A stretch of 40,564 bases of DNA, from NCBI GenBank assembly GCA_038136035.1, contig JAYPYV010000027.1:1-40564 (forward strand), written 5' to 3'. Made by a program: the position numbers and the translations under genes. Below are positions 33,411 through 40,564 of the stretch, piece after piece (positions within the stretch are counted from its first letter, which is position 1; the number at the start of each line of letters is the position of its first letter). The notes under the pieces were generated by a model. That model was not told where the DNA came from. It saw only the letters and a program-made list of their open reading frames with translations, and searched no databases. The DNA comes from UBA9926 sp023261215 (lineage in GTDB: Bacteria; Pseudomonadota; Gammaproteobacteria; Pseudomonadales; Azotimanducaceae).

Positions 33411-34625
33411 TTAACGGGCAGCCCCAGGTGGCTGGAGCCGCGCAATCAACATTTCGGTTTCAAGGCCCCTCGGCTTGAAGGGTGTCCAAACGGCCGCCGA
33501 GCAACATTCACCGGCCAACTGACCGAGTCGATCTGAAATTAACGTTTCACCGGCATTGGCAGCCGTGCAAAGCCTCGATGCCACGTTAATCGTGGTCCCT
33601 GCAGCGGTGAAGTGACTACGTGACTGGCCTCCAAATCGACCAAAAAGGCCATGCCCTGCGTGGATGCCAATTCGAAGCGCAGGCATTCTGAGCAGGGCTG
33701 GGTTCGCCTTAAACAGTGAGTCGTCTGCGGTTAATGCGCCTTGCGCACGATGAAGGTGATGTAGGCGATCAGCCAAACGGAGCGCCGCCAAAGCCTGAGC
33801 CATGTGACTAAGTCGATCTTCGGCGGGCGCGTGAAAGATGACCATCAATCCATCACCCGTAAATTTGTCCAACAGTCCACCTTCCTGAAGGACCATAGCG
33901 TTCACCTGATTTAAATAAGTGTCTAACCAATCGGCCAATTCAATCTCCGCCAGCTGATCACTCCAGGTGGTAAATCGGCACATGTCCGAAAACAAAACAA
34001 TCAGATGGGTTCGAAGATGACTATCAACAGCATCACGGAGCAGATTTTTATCCGGCAAAAACTTTGAGACTTGTTCATGATGATCGAGCAATCGGTAACG
34101 CTTCGCCTCCGCATCTTTGTGCCGATGCCCGAGTCTCAGTGCCCAGCCACAGGCCAATACACCTAAGGACAACAGATAGGTCACAGCAAACACAAGCATT
34201 ATCGTTTCACCCACCGAGAGATTCGACCACATGGCACCAAGCCAGACCCTCTGGCTCAGCAGCGCAATCGATAGCATCAACCCACTCGCCGCAAACCCAA
34301 AAGACCGAACCGGCAAACACACTGTCACAGTTGAAAACATGAGCAGTACAGCAAGCACGGCCATGTTAGGCGGCAGTAAACCCTGGCTGACCATCAGCGT
34401 GATCAGACCACTGTCGATCATCAAGCACACACCAACCGTCATCCGCACCCGGCTCGAGCGCATCAGCAAAACGTAGAGGAGGTGAGGATAGGAAAAAAGC
34501 AGCGGCGCGGCCGTTGACGCTACGGCTGCTTCAAGCGGAGTGAGTTGTACAACAAGCGCAAGCGCGGTGAAGGCCAAACCCCGCGCTGGGTAAAGGCGAG
34601 TGTGAAAGTGCCGAGAGGCCTGCAT
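33411..34625 (-). CDS. Membrane class III adenylate cyclase, MASE2-type (CyaB-like)
   Basis: Makes cAMP from ATP at the inner membrane. The 404-residue product has a hydrophobic N-terminus to about residue 165 with several transmembrane helices and the MASE2-like stretch FSYPHLLYVLLMRSSRVRM followed by CLMIDSGL. The C-terminal catalytic domain carries both metal aspartates (VLFSDMCRFT, FTGDGLMVIF), the base-specifying Lys in LLDKFTGDG with Thr in HFTAAGTT (the class IIIb pattern) and the transition-state Asn and Arg in INVASRL, so it should be active on ATP. The layout resembles Pseudomonas CyaB. The start is ATG 34625 or GTG 34634; neither has a strong ribosome site. It lies between fabV and hemE. 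Confidence 0.87.
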   Translation of the reverse strand: MQASRHFHTRLYPARGLAFTALALVVQLTPLEAAVASTAAPLLFSYPHLLYVLLMRSSRVRMTVGVCLMIDSGLITLMVSQGLLPPNMAVLAVLLMFSTVTVCLPVRSFGFAASGLMLSIALLSQRVWLGAMWSNLSVGETIMLVFAVTYLLSLGVLACGWALRLGHRHKDAEAKRYRLLDHHEQVSKFLPDKNLLRDAVDSHLRTHLIVLFSDMCRFTTWSDQLAEIELADWLDTYLNQVNAMVLQEGGLLDKFTGDGLMVIFHAPAEDRLSHMAQALAALRLADRLHHLHRAQGALTADDSLFKANPALLRMPALRIGIHAGHGLFGRFGGQSRSHFTAAGTTINVASRLCTAANAGETLISDRLGQLAGECCSAAVWTPFKPRGLETEMLIARLQPPGAAR

Positions 34626-34688
34626 AGCGGACACTTTGACAGGCCAGCGTGCTCATGGACCAGCCGCTCAGACTAACGATGGTGTGCG

Positions 34689-35897
34689 CTATGACGCTTC
34701 CTCATCTAGCGATACCAAGGGGATCGCCCTATCTACAATCTGTTCGGCTTCATAATCAATGCCAGGCATGCTGAAGCCGTGCATATGGAGAAACGCAGCT
34801 TTATAACCGGCGAAATCCGTGAACTCATGAAGGTTCGCTTCACTCACTTTCGACCAGTGCTCTCGAACATAGCTCTGCACCTCCTCGGCCATCTCGAGTT
34901 CATCCATTCGCAAGCGCCCCTCGTCATCTCGGCGCTGGCCCTCCTTGAGGAACAACTGCGTTCGGAACAATCGATCAACTTGCTCGATGCAGCCTTCATG
35001 CGTCCCATTGGCTTTCATCGCTTTGAACAATAGCGACAGATAAAGGCTCATTCCTGGAATGGCGGAGGCCGCTTGCGTCAACAAACCTTTCATGACGACG
35101 ACTTCCGCTTTCCCCGCCAGTGGCGCCAATTGTTCATTCAGTCTAGCCGCCGTCCGATCCAAGTCCTCTTTAGCGCGACCGATCGTTCCGTGATAGTAAA
35201 TGGGCCAAGTGACCTCACTGCCTAGATAGGTGTAGTTGGTCGTGATGCAGCCCTCTGCAAGGCAACCCGCATGAGAGAGCGCCGTTATCCAGTCTTGCCA
35301 ATCCTCACCCCCCATGACTTGAACCGTGTCGGCAACTTCTTGATCGGTTGCTGGATCGAGACTGATCGACCGAAGTTCCTCGGAATTGAAATCAATCGTA
35401 GCGCCCGAAAACGGAGCGCCAATCGGTTTTAAGGTGCTTCGGACCGTTTCACCAGACGCCAGGGTTCGCGCTGGCGCCGCAAGGGAGTAGACGACCAAAT
35501 CGACCTGCCCCCAGTCGGCCTGAATTTCCTTGATGACGGCTGCTTTCATGTCAGTGGAGAACGCGTCCCCGTTAAAATTCTTACAGTAAAGCCCCCTCCT
35601 CTCAGCCTCTTCCGTAAAGGCCGCGGTTTTATACCAACCAGGCGAGGCGGTTCGAGCCCCTTTCGCGGGTCGTTCAAAAAAAACACCCATGGTCTGCGCG
35701 CCACATCCCATCGCAGCAACGATTCGACTGGCGAGTCCGTAGCCGCCGGATGCCCCAATCACCAACACCCGTTGTGGTGCACCAGAAATAGGACCTTGAT
35801 TTTCAACCACCTGGATTTGCTGATGAACTTCGGCGGCACAACCCGCAGGATGCGCGGTCGTGCAGAGGAATCCTTTAATTTTTGGTTCAATTTTCAT
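34689..35897 (-). CDS. fabV: Enoyl-ACP reductase FabV (trans-2-enoyl-CoA/ACP reductase)
   Basis: Carries out the last reduction of each fatty-acid elongation cycle with NADH. The 402-residue product is a FabV: start MKIEPKIKGFLCTTAHPAGC, the Rossmann loop VLVIGASGGYGLASRI, and the Tyr-x8-Lys catalytic pair Tyr234/Lys243 in IYYHGTIGRAK, followed by MKGLLTQAASAIPGMSLY. FabV enzymes are larger than FabI and generally insensitive to triclosan. A strong AAGGAGG precedes the ATG. It follows lgt by 59 bases on the same strand. Confidence 0.96.
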   Translation of the reverse strand: MKIEPKIKGFLCTTAHPAGCAAEVHQQIQVVENQGPISGAPQRVLVIGASGGYGLASRIVAAMGCGAQTMGVFFERPAKGARTASPGWYKTAAFTEEAERRGLYCKNFNGDAFSTDMKAAVIKEIQADWGQVDLVVYSLAAPARTLASGETVRSTLKPIGAPFSGATIDFNSEELRSISLDPATDQEVADTVQVMGGEDWQDWITALSHAGCLAEGCITTNYTYLGSEVTWPIYYHGTIGRAKEDLDRTAARLNEQLAPLAGKAEVVVMKGLLTQAASAIPGMSLYLSLLFKAMKANGTHEGCIEQVDRLFRTQLFLKEGQRRDDEGRLRMDELEMAEEVQSYVREHWSKVSEANLHEFTDFAGYKAAFLHMHGFSMPGIDYEAEQIVDRAIPLVSLDEEAS

Positions 35898-35956
35898 CGT
35901 GGACCCTCCTTGGATCGATCTCGACTGTCCTTCCCGACGACTTCGGCTCTAAACGC

Positions 35957-36730
35957 TTAGGCTGGCCTACGAATCAACATCAGGTAAAGCCCGAATAATA
36001 TCATTGGGATACAGAGAATTTGTCCTTGCGTCATCCAGCCAAAGGCCATAAACCCCATGTGCGCATCCGGAAGGCGAAAAAACTCTGTGCAAAACCTCAG
36101 GCAGCCATAACCCAACAAAAACGCACCGGACAGTGCGCCGACGCGCGATGTTCGCCGGCTCACCAACCACACGAAACCCAACAAGAGCGGACCCTCAGCC
36201 AACATCTGATAAAGACTTGATGGGTGCCTGGTAACAAAATCCCCAGGATAAATCAGGCCCCAAGGTACCTCTGTTATTCGGCCAGGCAGCTCTGCATTGA
36301 TGAAATTGCCGATGCGGCCACAAGCAAGACCGAGCGGCACGCCAAGCACAACAAAGTCCGTCACAGCGAAGAAGGGCCTGCGGGTCTGTTTCGCGTAAAC
36401 CCATAGACCCACAATCACCCCGAGCATCCCCCCGTGAAATGACATACCCCCCTGCCAGATCTTGAACAGAATCAGGGGGTTATTCAGGAAGCTCTCGAAG
36501 CCATAAAACAGAACGTAGCCAATCCGACCACCCAAAATCACCCCGAGCATGCCCACAGACAGCAGATCCGAGATGTGCTGATCGGTCCATATCGGATCCC
36601 CGTTACCTCTGGTCGCCTTCAGGATCTGCCAGCACAAAAAAAAGGCGAGAAGATAACTGATGGCATACCAGTGAATATTGACCTGCCCGAATAGAGACAG
36701 CGCGATGGGGTCAATATCTGGGTATCTCAT
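35957..36730 (-). CDS. lgt: Prolipoprotein diacylglyceryl transferase Lgt
   Basis: Moves diacylglycerol from phosphatidylglycerol to the lipobox Cys of prolipoproteins, the first step of lipoprotein maturation. The 257-residue multi-pass protein has the signature SFHGGMLG with His99, CGRIGNFINAELPGRIT with Arg139, HPSSLYQML, and several transmembrane helices. I chose ATG 36730 (MRYPDIDPIALSLFG) over the upstream in-frame start at 36775, because the family starts with this sequence. It is divergent from the TANGO2-like gene. In pseudomonads lgt is usually followed by thyA; here fabV takes that place. Confidence 0.95.
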   Translation of the reverse strand: MRYPDIDPIALSLFGQVNIHWYAISYLLAFFLCWQILKATRGNGDPIWTDQHISDLLSVGMLGVILGGRIGYVLFYGFESFLNNPLILFKIWQGGMSFHGGMLGVIVGLWVYAKQTRRPFFAVTDFVVLGVPLGLACGRIGNFINAELPGRITEVPWGLIYPGDFVTRHPSSLYQMLAEGPLLLGFVWLVSRRTSRVGALSGAFLLGYGCLRFCTEFFRLPDAHMGFMAFGWMTQGQILCIPMILFGLYLMLIRRPA

Positions 36731-36865
36731 AAGCTCATCAATCCATATGACCGAGTTCAATGCAGAGTAAGTCACAGGCGCAGCCGCCCGGACCTTCCTT
36801 CTTTCGCAATCCGTGCTTTGATATGCTCAGACCACCCTCCACTTTCTAGAGATCAGACCCGCACG

Positions 36866-37630
36866 ATGTGTCTCATTGCATTTGCCTACCAGCCAAACAA
36901 GGATCATCAATTGGTGGTGGCCGCAAATCGAGACGAGTTTCACGAGCGTCCAACTGCCCAAGCTTCGTTCTGGTCAACCGCGCCCAACATTCTCGCGGGC
37001 CGCGATCTACAAGGCGGGGGCACTTGGATGGCGGTCGATCGCGCAGGCCGCTTCGCTGCGCTCACCAATTATAGCGAGCCTGTTCCAGATCCGCTGCCAA
37101 CGACGACCCGAGGCGAATTAATTACGAATTTCCTGAACGCGGACGTACCAGCTGAACATTATCTGGCATCAATCGAAGGCCGCGCTCAAGATTATCGAGG
37201 CTTTAACCTGTTACTGATGGACCCAACAGGCCTCTTTTATTTCAATAATCGGTTAAACCTGTCAAAACGACTCTCACCCGGCTATTACGCATTGTCTAAT
37301 CGCTACTTAGATTGCGACTGGCCCAAGGTGACTTTCACACGCGGTGCCATCGAAACAGCATTAATTAAGCCTGAAGCGTTAACCCTTGAAACGCTGCTGG
37401 CAATGATGCAGAGCAATGATGCCGATGCGCCCCATAGCGATCCATTTATCACCGATGGTCACTATGGCACACGGGCAACGACTGGGCTCATCATCGATGC
37501 CTATGGAACGATTAATTTCAAAGAGCAGGTTTTTCACCGTCATGGAAAACCGGGCACGGCTACCGCTTTCTCCTTTCCCGTTGCCGACCTCCCGGACCGC
37601 GAATCAAAGATCCAAGGCCCTCTCGCCTAA
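36866..37630 (+). CDS. TANGO2/NRDE family protein
   Basis: A 254-residue protein of the NRDE (TANGO2) family. The hallmark AANRDEFHERPT is near residue 25, and it starts MCLIAFAYQ with Cys2, which in this family resembles an N-terminal-nucleophile hydrolase. LAGRDLQGGGTWMAVDRAGRFAALTN and GFNLLLMD are further family motifs. The biochemical role in bacteria is not settled. The frame extends 16 codons further up, but ATG 36866 puts Cys at position 2, so I prefer it. The last 71 bases overlap the 3' end of ptsP on the opposite strand. Confidence 0.87.
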   Translation: MCLIAFAYQPNKDHQLVVAANRDEFHERPTAQASFWSTAPNILAGRDLQGGGTWMAVDRAGRFAALTNYSEPVPDPLPTTTRGELITNFLNADVPAEHYLASIEGRAQDYRGFNLLLMDPTGLFYFNNRLNLSKRLSPGYYALSNRYLDCDWPKVTFTRGAIETALIKPEALTLETLLAMMQSNDADAPHSDPFITDGHYGTRATTGLIIDAYGTINFKEQVFHRHGKPGTATAFSFPVADLPDRESKIQGPLA

Positions 37631-39848
37631 AAACTCGATCAATCTTCGCTTTGATCGCCTCTGAGGTATCAAGCTTAAGCACCGCCTCAAGGGTCTGCTT
37701 CGCGATCTCAAGGCTGATGGTCGACAAAGCTTTCTTCACGGGTAGCAGATTGGTCATATTCATCGACAGCACGGGGTAACCCATGGCCATTAGGAGCAAC
37801 GCGGCCTCCGGATGACCGGCCATCTCACCACAAATCCCGACCCCCTTGCCCATCCGCAAACCGACCTTGGCCACATGATTCAATGCATGAAGTACGGACG
37901 GATGGAACTCTTGGAATAATTTAGCCACTTGTGGGTTATTGCGATCCACTGCCAACATATATTGCACAAGATCGTTGCTGCCAACGGAGAGGAAATCCAC
38001 TCGCTCTAAAATCGCCTCCGCCTGATAGACCGCCGCTGGGACTTCGATCATCACGCCCACCTCGGGCATCTTGACTTCTGCGCCCTCCTCTGAGATCTCA
38101 CGGTAACACTGATCGATCAGACGCTTGGCCGCGTCCACCTCACTCACGCTACTAATCATGGGCAGCATGATGCGTAGATGACATCGCAATCCCTCGCTCG
38201 CTCGGATCATCGCTCTAATTTGCGCGATGAAGATCTCCGGGTGATCGAGTGAAACGCGAACACCCCGCCAACCAAGAAACGGATTATCCTCCTGAATAGG
38301 AAAGTAAGGCAGAGATTTGTCCCCACCGATGTCGAGCGTCCGCATGGTCACGGGTCGCGGCGAGAACGCCTCGAGATGCGCTCTGTAAATTTGTCGCTGC
38401 TCCTCTTCGGTGGGAAACGTATCACTCGACATAAAGTGCATTTCTGTTCGGTAGAGACCCACGCCCTCGGCGCCGCGATCCAGCGAACGAACCGCATCAT
38501 CGAGTAATCCCGTGTTAACCCAAAGCCTTGTGCGGTGACCATCGGGTGTTCGACATTTTTGGGGTGCGAGTAGCTCGAGCTCCTTGGTGAGAGTGAGTTC
38601 TTCCGTCTTAAGGCGCGCATACAAGTCTCGCTGCGCCCGGCTCGGTGATGTGATGACTGCGCCTTGTTGGCCGTCAACAATTAGGTGGCCGCCATCAATC
38701 AGGGCCATGGGCAAGTCCTTGACACCCATGACCGTCGGGATACCCATGGCTTCAGCCAAGATCGCTAAGTGCGAATTCACCGAACCTCGACCAGAGACCA
38801 GTGCAAGTAGACGTTCTCGCGGCACTCTCGCAATGTCTGCAACGCCAAGATCATCTCCCACTAAGATGGTGTCTCTCGGAAAGTGCTGTCGACGCTTGTT
38901 GCGTCGCTCGATGTGACCGAGCAGCCTATTACCCAACTCAAGCACATCATTCCCACGTTCTCTCAAATAGGGGTCGTCCATCACTTTGAATTGCGCAGCG
39001 TGCTGCTCGATCACTTGTTTTAACGCGCCTTGCGCCCACTGGCCTTCTTGGATTTTCTCGATGACCTCAGACGGGATCGCATCGGGGTCCAACATGTGCA
39101 AATAGGCATCAAAGATACCCAGCGTGTCCCGATGAATTTGATCAGCGAGCCCAGCAGCAACTTCTCTAATTTCATCAATTGCGCTGGCGACAGCGCGCTC
39201 GAAACGCTCAATTTCTCTCTGCGTGTTGCGTACCTGACGATACGGAACCTGTGCCAGATCAAGATCGGTATACAGGACGATCGCCGTCCCCAGCGCGATG
39301 CCCGGTGCGCCCGGCGCGCCTCGAAAAACACTGGCTCCCTTGCGAACTTTAGCCCCTGTGATCCGCCCAGTCGCTTCAGCATGTGCGATCAAACCCGCGA
39401 GTTGCGCCGAGAGCGTGATGAGGAAAGCTTCCTCGCTTTCATCAAATCGTCTTTTTTCTCGCTCCTGGACAACCAGCACCCCTAACGTCTTGCCCCGATG
39501 AATGATGGGGACGCCCAGAAAACTATTGAATGCATCTTCGCCTATGCCTTCAATATATTGGTTCTTTGGGTGGTCAATCACATTTTCGACGTTCACGGGC
39601 TCGGCTCGATCGGCCACATGGCCGACGAGGCCTTCTCCAGGCCCTAATGACACTTTTCCTACCAAGGCCTGGTTCAGACCACGCGTCGCGCGAAACACGA
39701 AGCGCCCGGTCCGGTCCTGCAACAAATAGACCGTGCAGACCGCTGTGTTCATTGCGCTCTGTACAGAACTCACTGTTGTTTCAAGCGCTGAATCAAGGTC
39801 AAGTGCGGAGGCGACGTCTTGAACAATTTTTCGAAGTACATCTAGCAT
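37560..39848 (-). CDS. ptsP: Phosphoenolpyruvate-protein phosphotransferase PtsP (EI-Ntr)
   Basis: First enzyme of the nitrogen PTS: takes phosphate from PEP and passes it to NPr. The 762-residue product has an N-terminal GAF domain (about residues 5-160, LGPGEGLVGHVADR) and the EI part (about 175-740) with the phospho-His loop GRGSVNSHLAIL (His360), the barrel motifs GVGLYRTEMHFM and TMRTLDIGGDK, SVGSNDLVQYML, and the catalytic Cys in GVGICGEMAGHP. It follows rppH by 21 bases, the usual rppH-ptsP operon. Its final 23 codons run antisense through the TANGO2-like gene and are Arg-rich, so the exact end may differ from relatives. Confidence 0.95.
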   Translation of the reverse strand: MLDVLRKIVQDVASALDLDSALETTVSSVQSAMNTAVCTVYLLQDRTGRFVFRATRGLNQALVGKVSLGPGEGLVGHVADRAEPVNVENVIDHPKNQYIEGIGEDAFNSFLGVPIIHRGKTLGVLVVQEREKRRFDESEEAFLITLSAQLAGLIAHAEATGRITGAKVRKGASVFRGAPGAPGIALGTAIVLYTDLDLAQVPYRQVRNTQREIERFERAVASAIDEIREVAAGLADQIHRDTLGIFDAYLHMLDPDAIPSEVIEKIQEGQWAQGALKQVIEQHAAQFKVMDDPYLRERGNDVLELGNRLLGHIERRNKRRQHFPRDTILVGDDLGVADIARVPRERLLALVSGRGSVNSHLAILAEAMGIPTVMGVKDLPMALIDGGHLIVDGQQGAVITSPSRAQRDLYARLKTEELTLTKELELLAPQKCRTPDGHRTRLWVNTGLLDDAVRSLDRGAEGVGLYRTEMHFMSSDTFPTEEEQRQIYRAHLEAFSPRPVTMRTLDIGGDKSLPYFPIQEDNPFLGWRGVRVSLDHPEIFIAQIRAMIRASEGLRCHLRIMLPMISSVSEVDAAKRLIDQCYREISEEGAEVKMPEVGVMIEVPAAVYQAEAILERVDFLSVGSNDLVQYMLAVDRNNPQVAKLFQEFHPSVLHALNHVAKVGLRMGKGVGICGEMAGHPEAALLLMAMGYPVLSMNMTNLLPVKKALSTISLEIAKQTLEAVLKLDTSEAIKAKIDRVFRREGLGSLIRGPGGRQRERRKR

Positions 39849-39869
39849 CGAGACGCGTTCCCGCTGGGT

Positions 39870-40352
39870 TTAGGGTTTCATACACTGGGCCAATCGAGGT
39901 GCCAGCTCTCTTAAGGCACGCTGATAGACCGGTCGTTTAAAACCAACAATCTGACTCAGTGGATACCAAAAACTCACCCACTGCCAATCATCAAATTCGG
40001 GTTTTCTCTGTGTATTTAAGTTGATGGCGTCATCATCCGAAGTTAAGCGAATCAGAAAGTACTTTTGTTTCTGACCAACGAAATGGGTTTTTTGATCGCG
40101 TTTTAGATGCGGCGGCAAACGATAGCGGAGCCAGTCTTTCGTGACTGCAATCATTCGAACATCGCGCGCTTCGAGTCCTGTCTCTTCATGTAATTCTCGA
40201 TAAAGCGCCTCTTCGGGACTTTCCTTTGACTGGATACCCCCTTGCGGAAATTGCCAGGCATTCTGTTTAACACGTTTGCCCCAAAACACCTGGCCACTGC
40301 CATTCGCGATCACAATTCCGACGTTAGGTCGGTAACCTTTCTTATCGATCAT
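39870..40352 (-). CDS. rppH: RNA pyrophosphohydrolase RppH
   Basis: Removes pyrophosphate from the 5' end of mRNA and so starts RNase E-dependent decay. The 160-residue Nudix protein begins MIDKKGYRPNVGIV and has the full Nudix box (Gly38 to Leu60: G-x5-E-x7-REL-x-EE-x-GL). Downstream KDWLRYRLP and FVGQKQKYFLIRL are RppH signatures. The ATG at 40352 has AAGTAAGG upstream. It is the first gene of the rppH-ptsP pair; 212 bases upstream to the window edge contain no gene that I can support. Confidence 0.96.
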   Translation of the reverse strand: MIDKKGYRPNVGIVIANGSGQVFWGKRVKQNAWQFPQGGIQSKESPEEALYRELHEETGLEARDVRMIAVTKDWLRYRLPPHLKRDQKTHFVGQKQKYFLIRLTSDDDAINLNTQRKPEFDDWQWVSFWYPLSQIVGFKRPVYQRALRELAPRLAQCMKP

Positions 40353-40564
40353 ACAAACCTTACTTCGACTACAAGCCGCCGACGCAAAAGTGAAAGCTTT
40401 GCGCGGATCAAAAAATAATCAGACGAGCGCCTTTTATTGCATATCGTCGCCCGTCTGGAAAGAGCCGCGCGATGGCCAGCGTGTCAAATGCGCTAAATTC
40501 TTGTTAAACCCCAGTCGCAAGATGCGTCGTCAAGTCAACGCATCCCCGCCAAAACGGCAACGCT

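Noticed and set aside
40420..40457. CAGACG...CGTCTG inverted pair upstream of rppH
   Set aside because: Only six paired bases around a 26-base loop; expected by chance.
1..40564. Mobile elements, CRISPR, toxin-antitoxin, phage defence or secondary-metabolite clusters
   Set aside because: No transposase, integrase, repeat array, or accessory defence gene was seen; nearly all genes are core functions in expected order.

Overview
This 40.6 kb window is chromosomal DNA of a gammaproteobacterium, most likely a Pseudomonas/Oceanospirillales-type marine lineage. The evidence is gene order. The run purA-hisZ-DUF2065-hflC-hflK-hflX-hfq-miaA-mutL-amidase-tsaE-nnrD/queG/orn, the run psd/epmA-efp/serB/ytjB/parC-parE-yqiB, and the rppH-ptsP pair near lgt are all arranged as in pseudomonads and their relatives. 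The species cannot be named from the sequence. I saw no rRNA, tRNA, CRISPR array, transposase, phage gene or integration site. The window is almost entirely core genome, and I found no clear new multi-gene system.

Layout. 1-999: an Ldh-family dehydrogenase cut by the left edge. 1075-14039 (minus strand): a long, tightly packed block for purine synthesis (purA), histidine synthesis control (hisZ), FtsH-associated membrane proteins (hflKC), a ribosome-associated GTPase (hflX), the RNA chaperone Hfq, tRNA modification (miaA, tsaE), mismatch repair (mutL), a cell-wall amidase and NAD(P)H-hydrate repair (nnrD). Many genes overlap by a few bases. 14084-17361: queG (+), orn (-), a 618 bp stretch with no convincing gene, and psd (+). 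17371-20283 (-): EF-P, its lysyl-transferase EpmA, and SerB. 20395-21399 (+): a YtjB/AhpA-like membrane protein. 21411-28049 (-): topoisomerase IV (parE, parC) with a previously unlabelled 37-codon ORF fitted between them, yqiB, a thioredoxin-type arsenate reductase, and the Kdo transferase WaaA. 28158-32318: a lipid A acyltransferase (+), an orphan GspE/PilB-type ATPase (-) and argA (+). 32332-36730 (-): lgt, fabV, a MASE2-type class III adenylate cyclase and an unusual hemE. 36866-40352: a TANGO2/NRDE protein (+) overlapping ptsP tail to tail, then rppH upstream of ptsP.

How the genes work together. Several neighbours share a pathway: parE/parC form one enzyme; efp/epmA are substrate and modifier; hflK/hflC form one complex; miaA, tsaE and queG act on tRNA; psd, lgt, fabV, waaA and the LpxL-like enzyme all build the envelope; rppH/ptsP couple RNA 5'-end processing and nitrogen PTS signalling.

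The best leads are the 37-codon ORF coupled to parE and parC, an Hfq whose near-invariant His57 is Ser, a HemE that reads like a non-gammaproteobacterial type beside a membrane adenylate cyclase, the unexplained 618 bp between orn and psd, and several perfect intercistronic hairpins without T-tracts.
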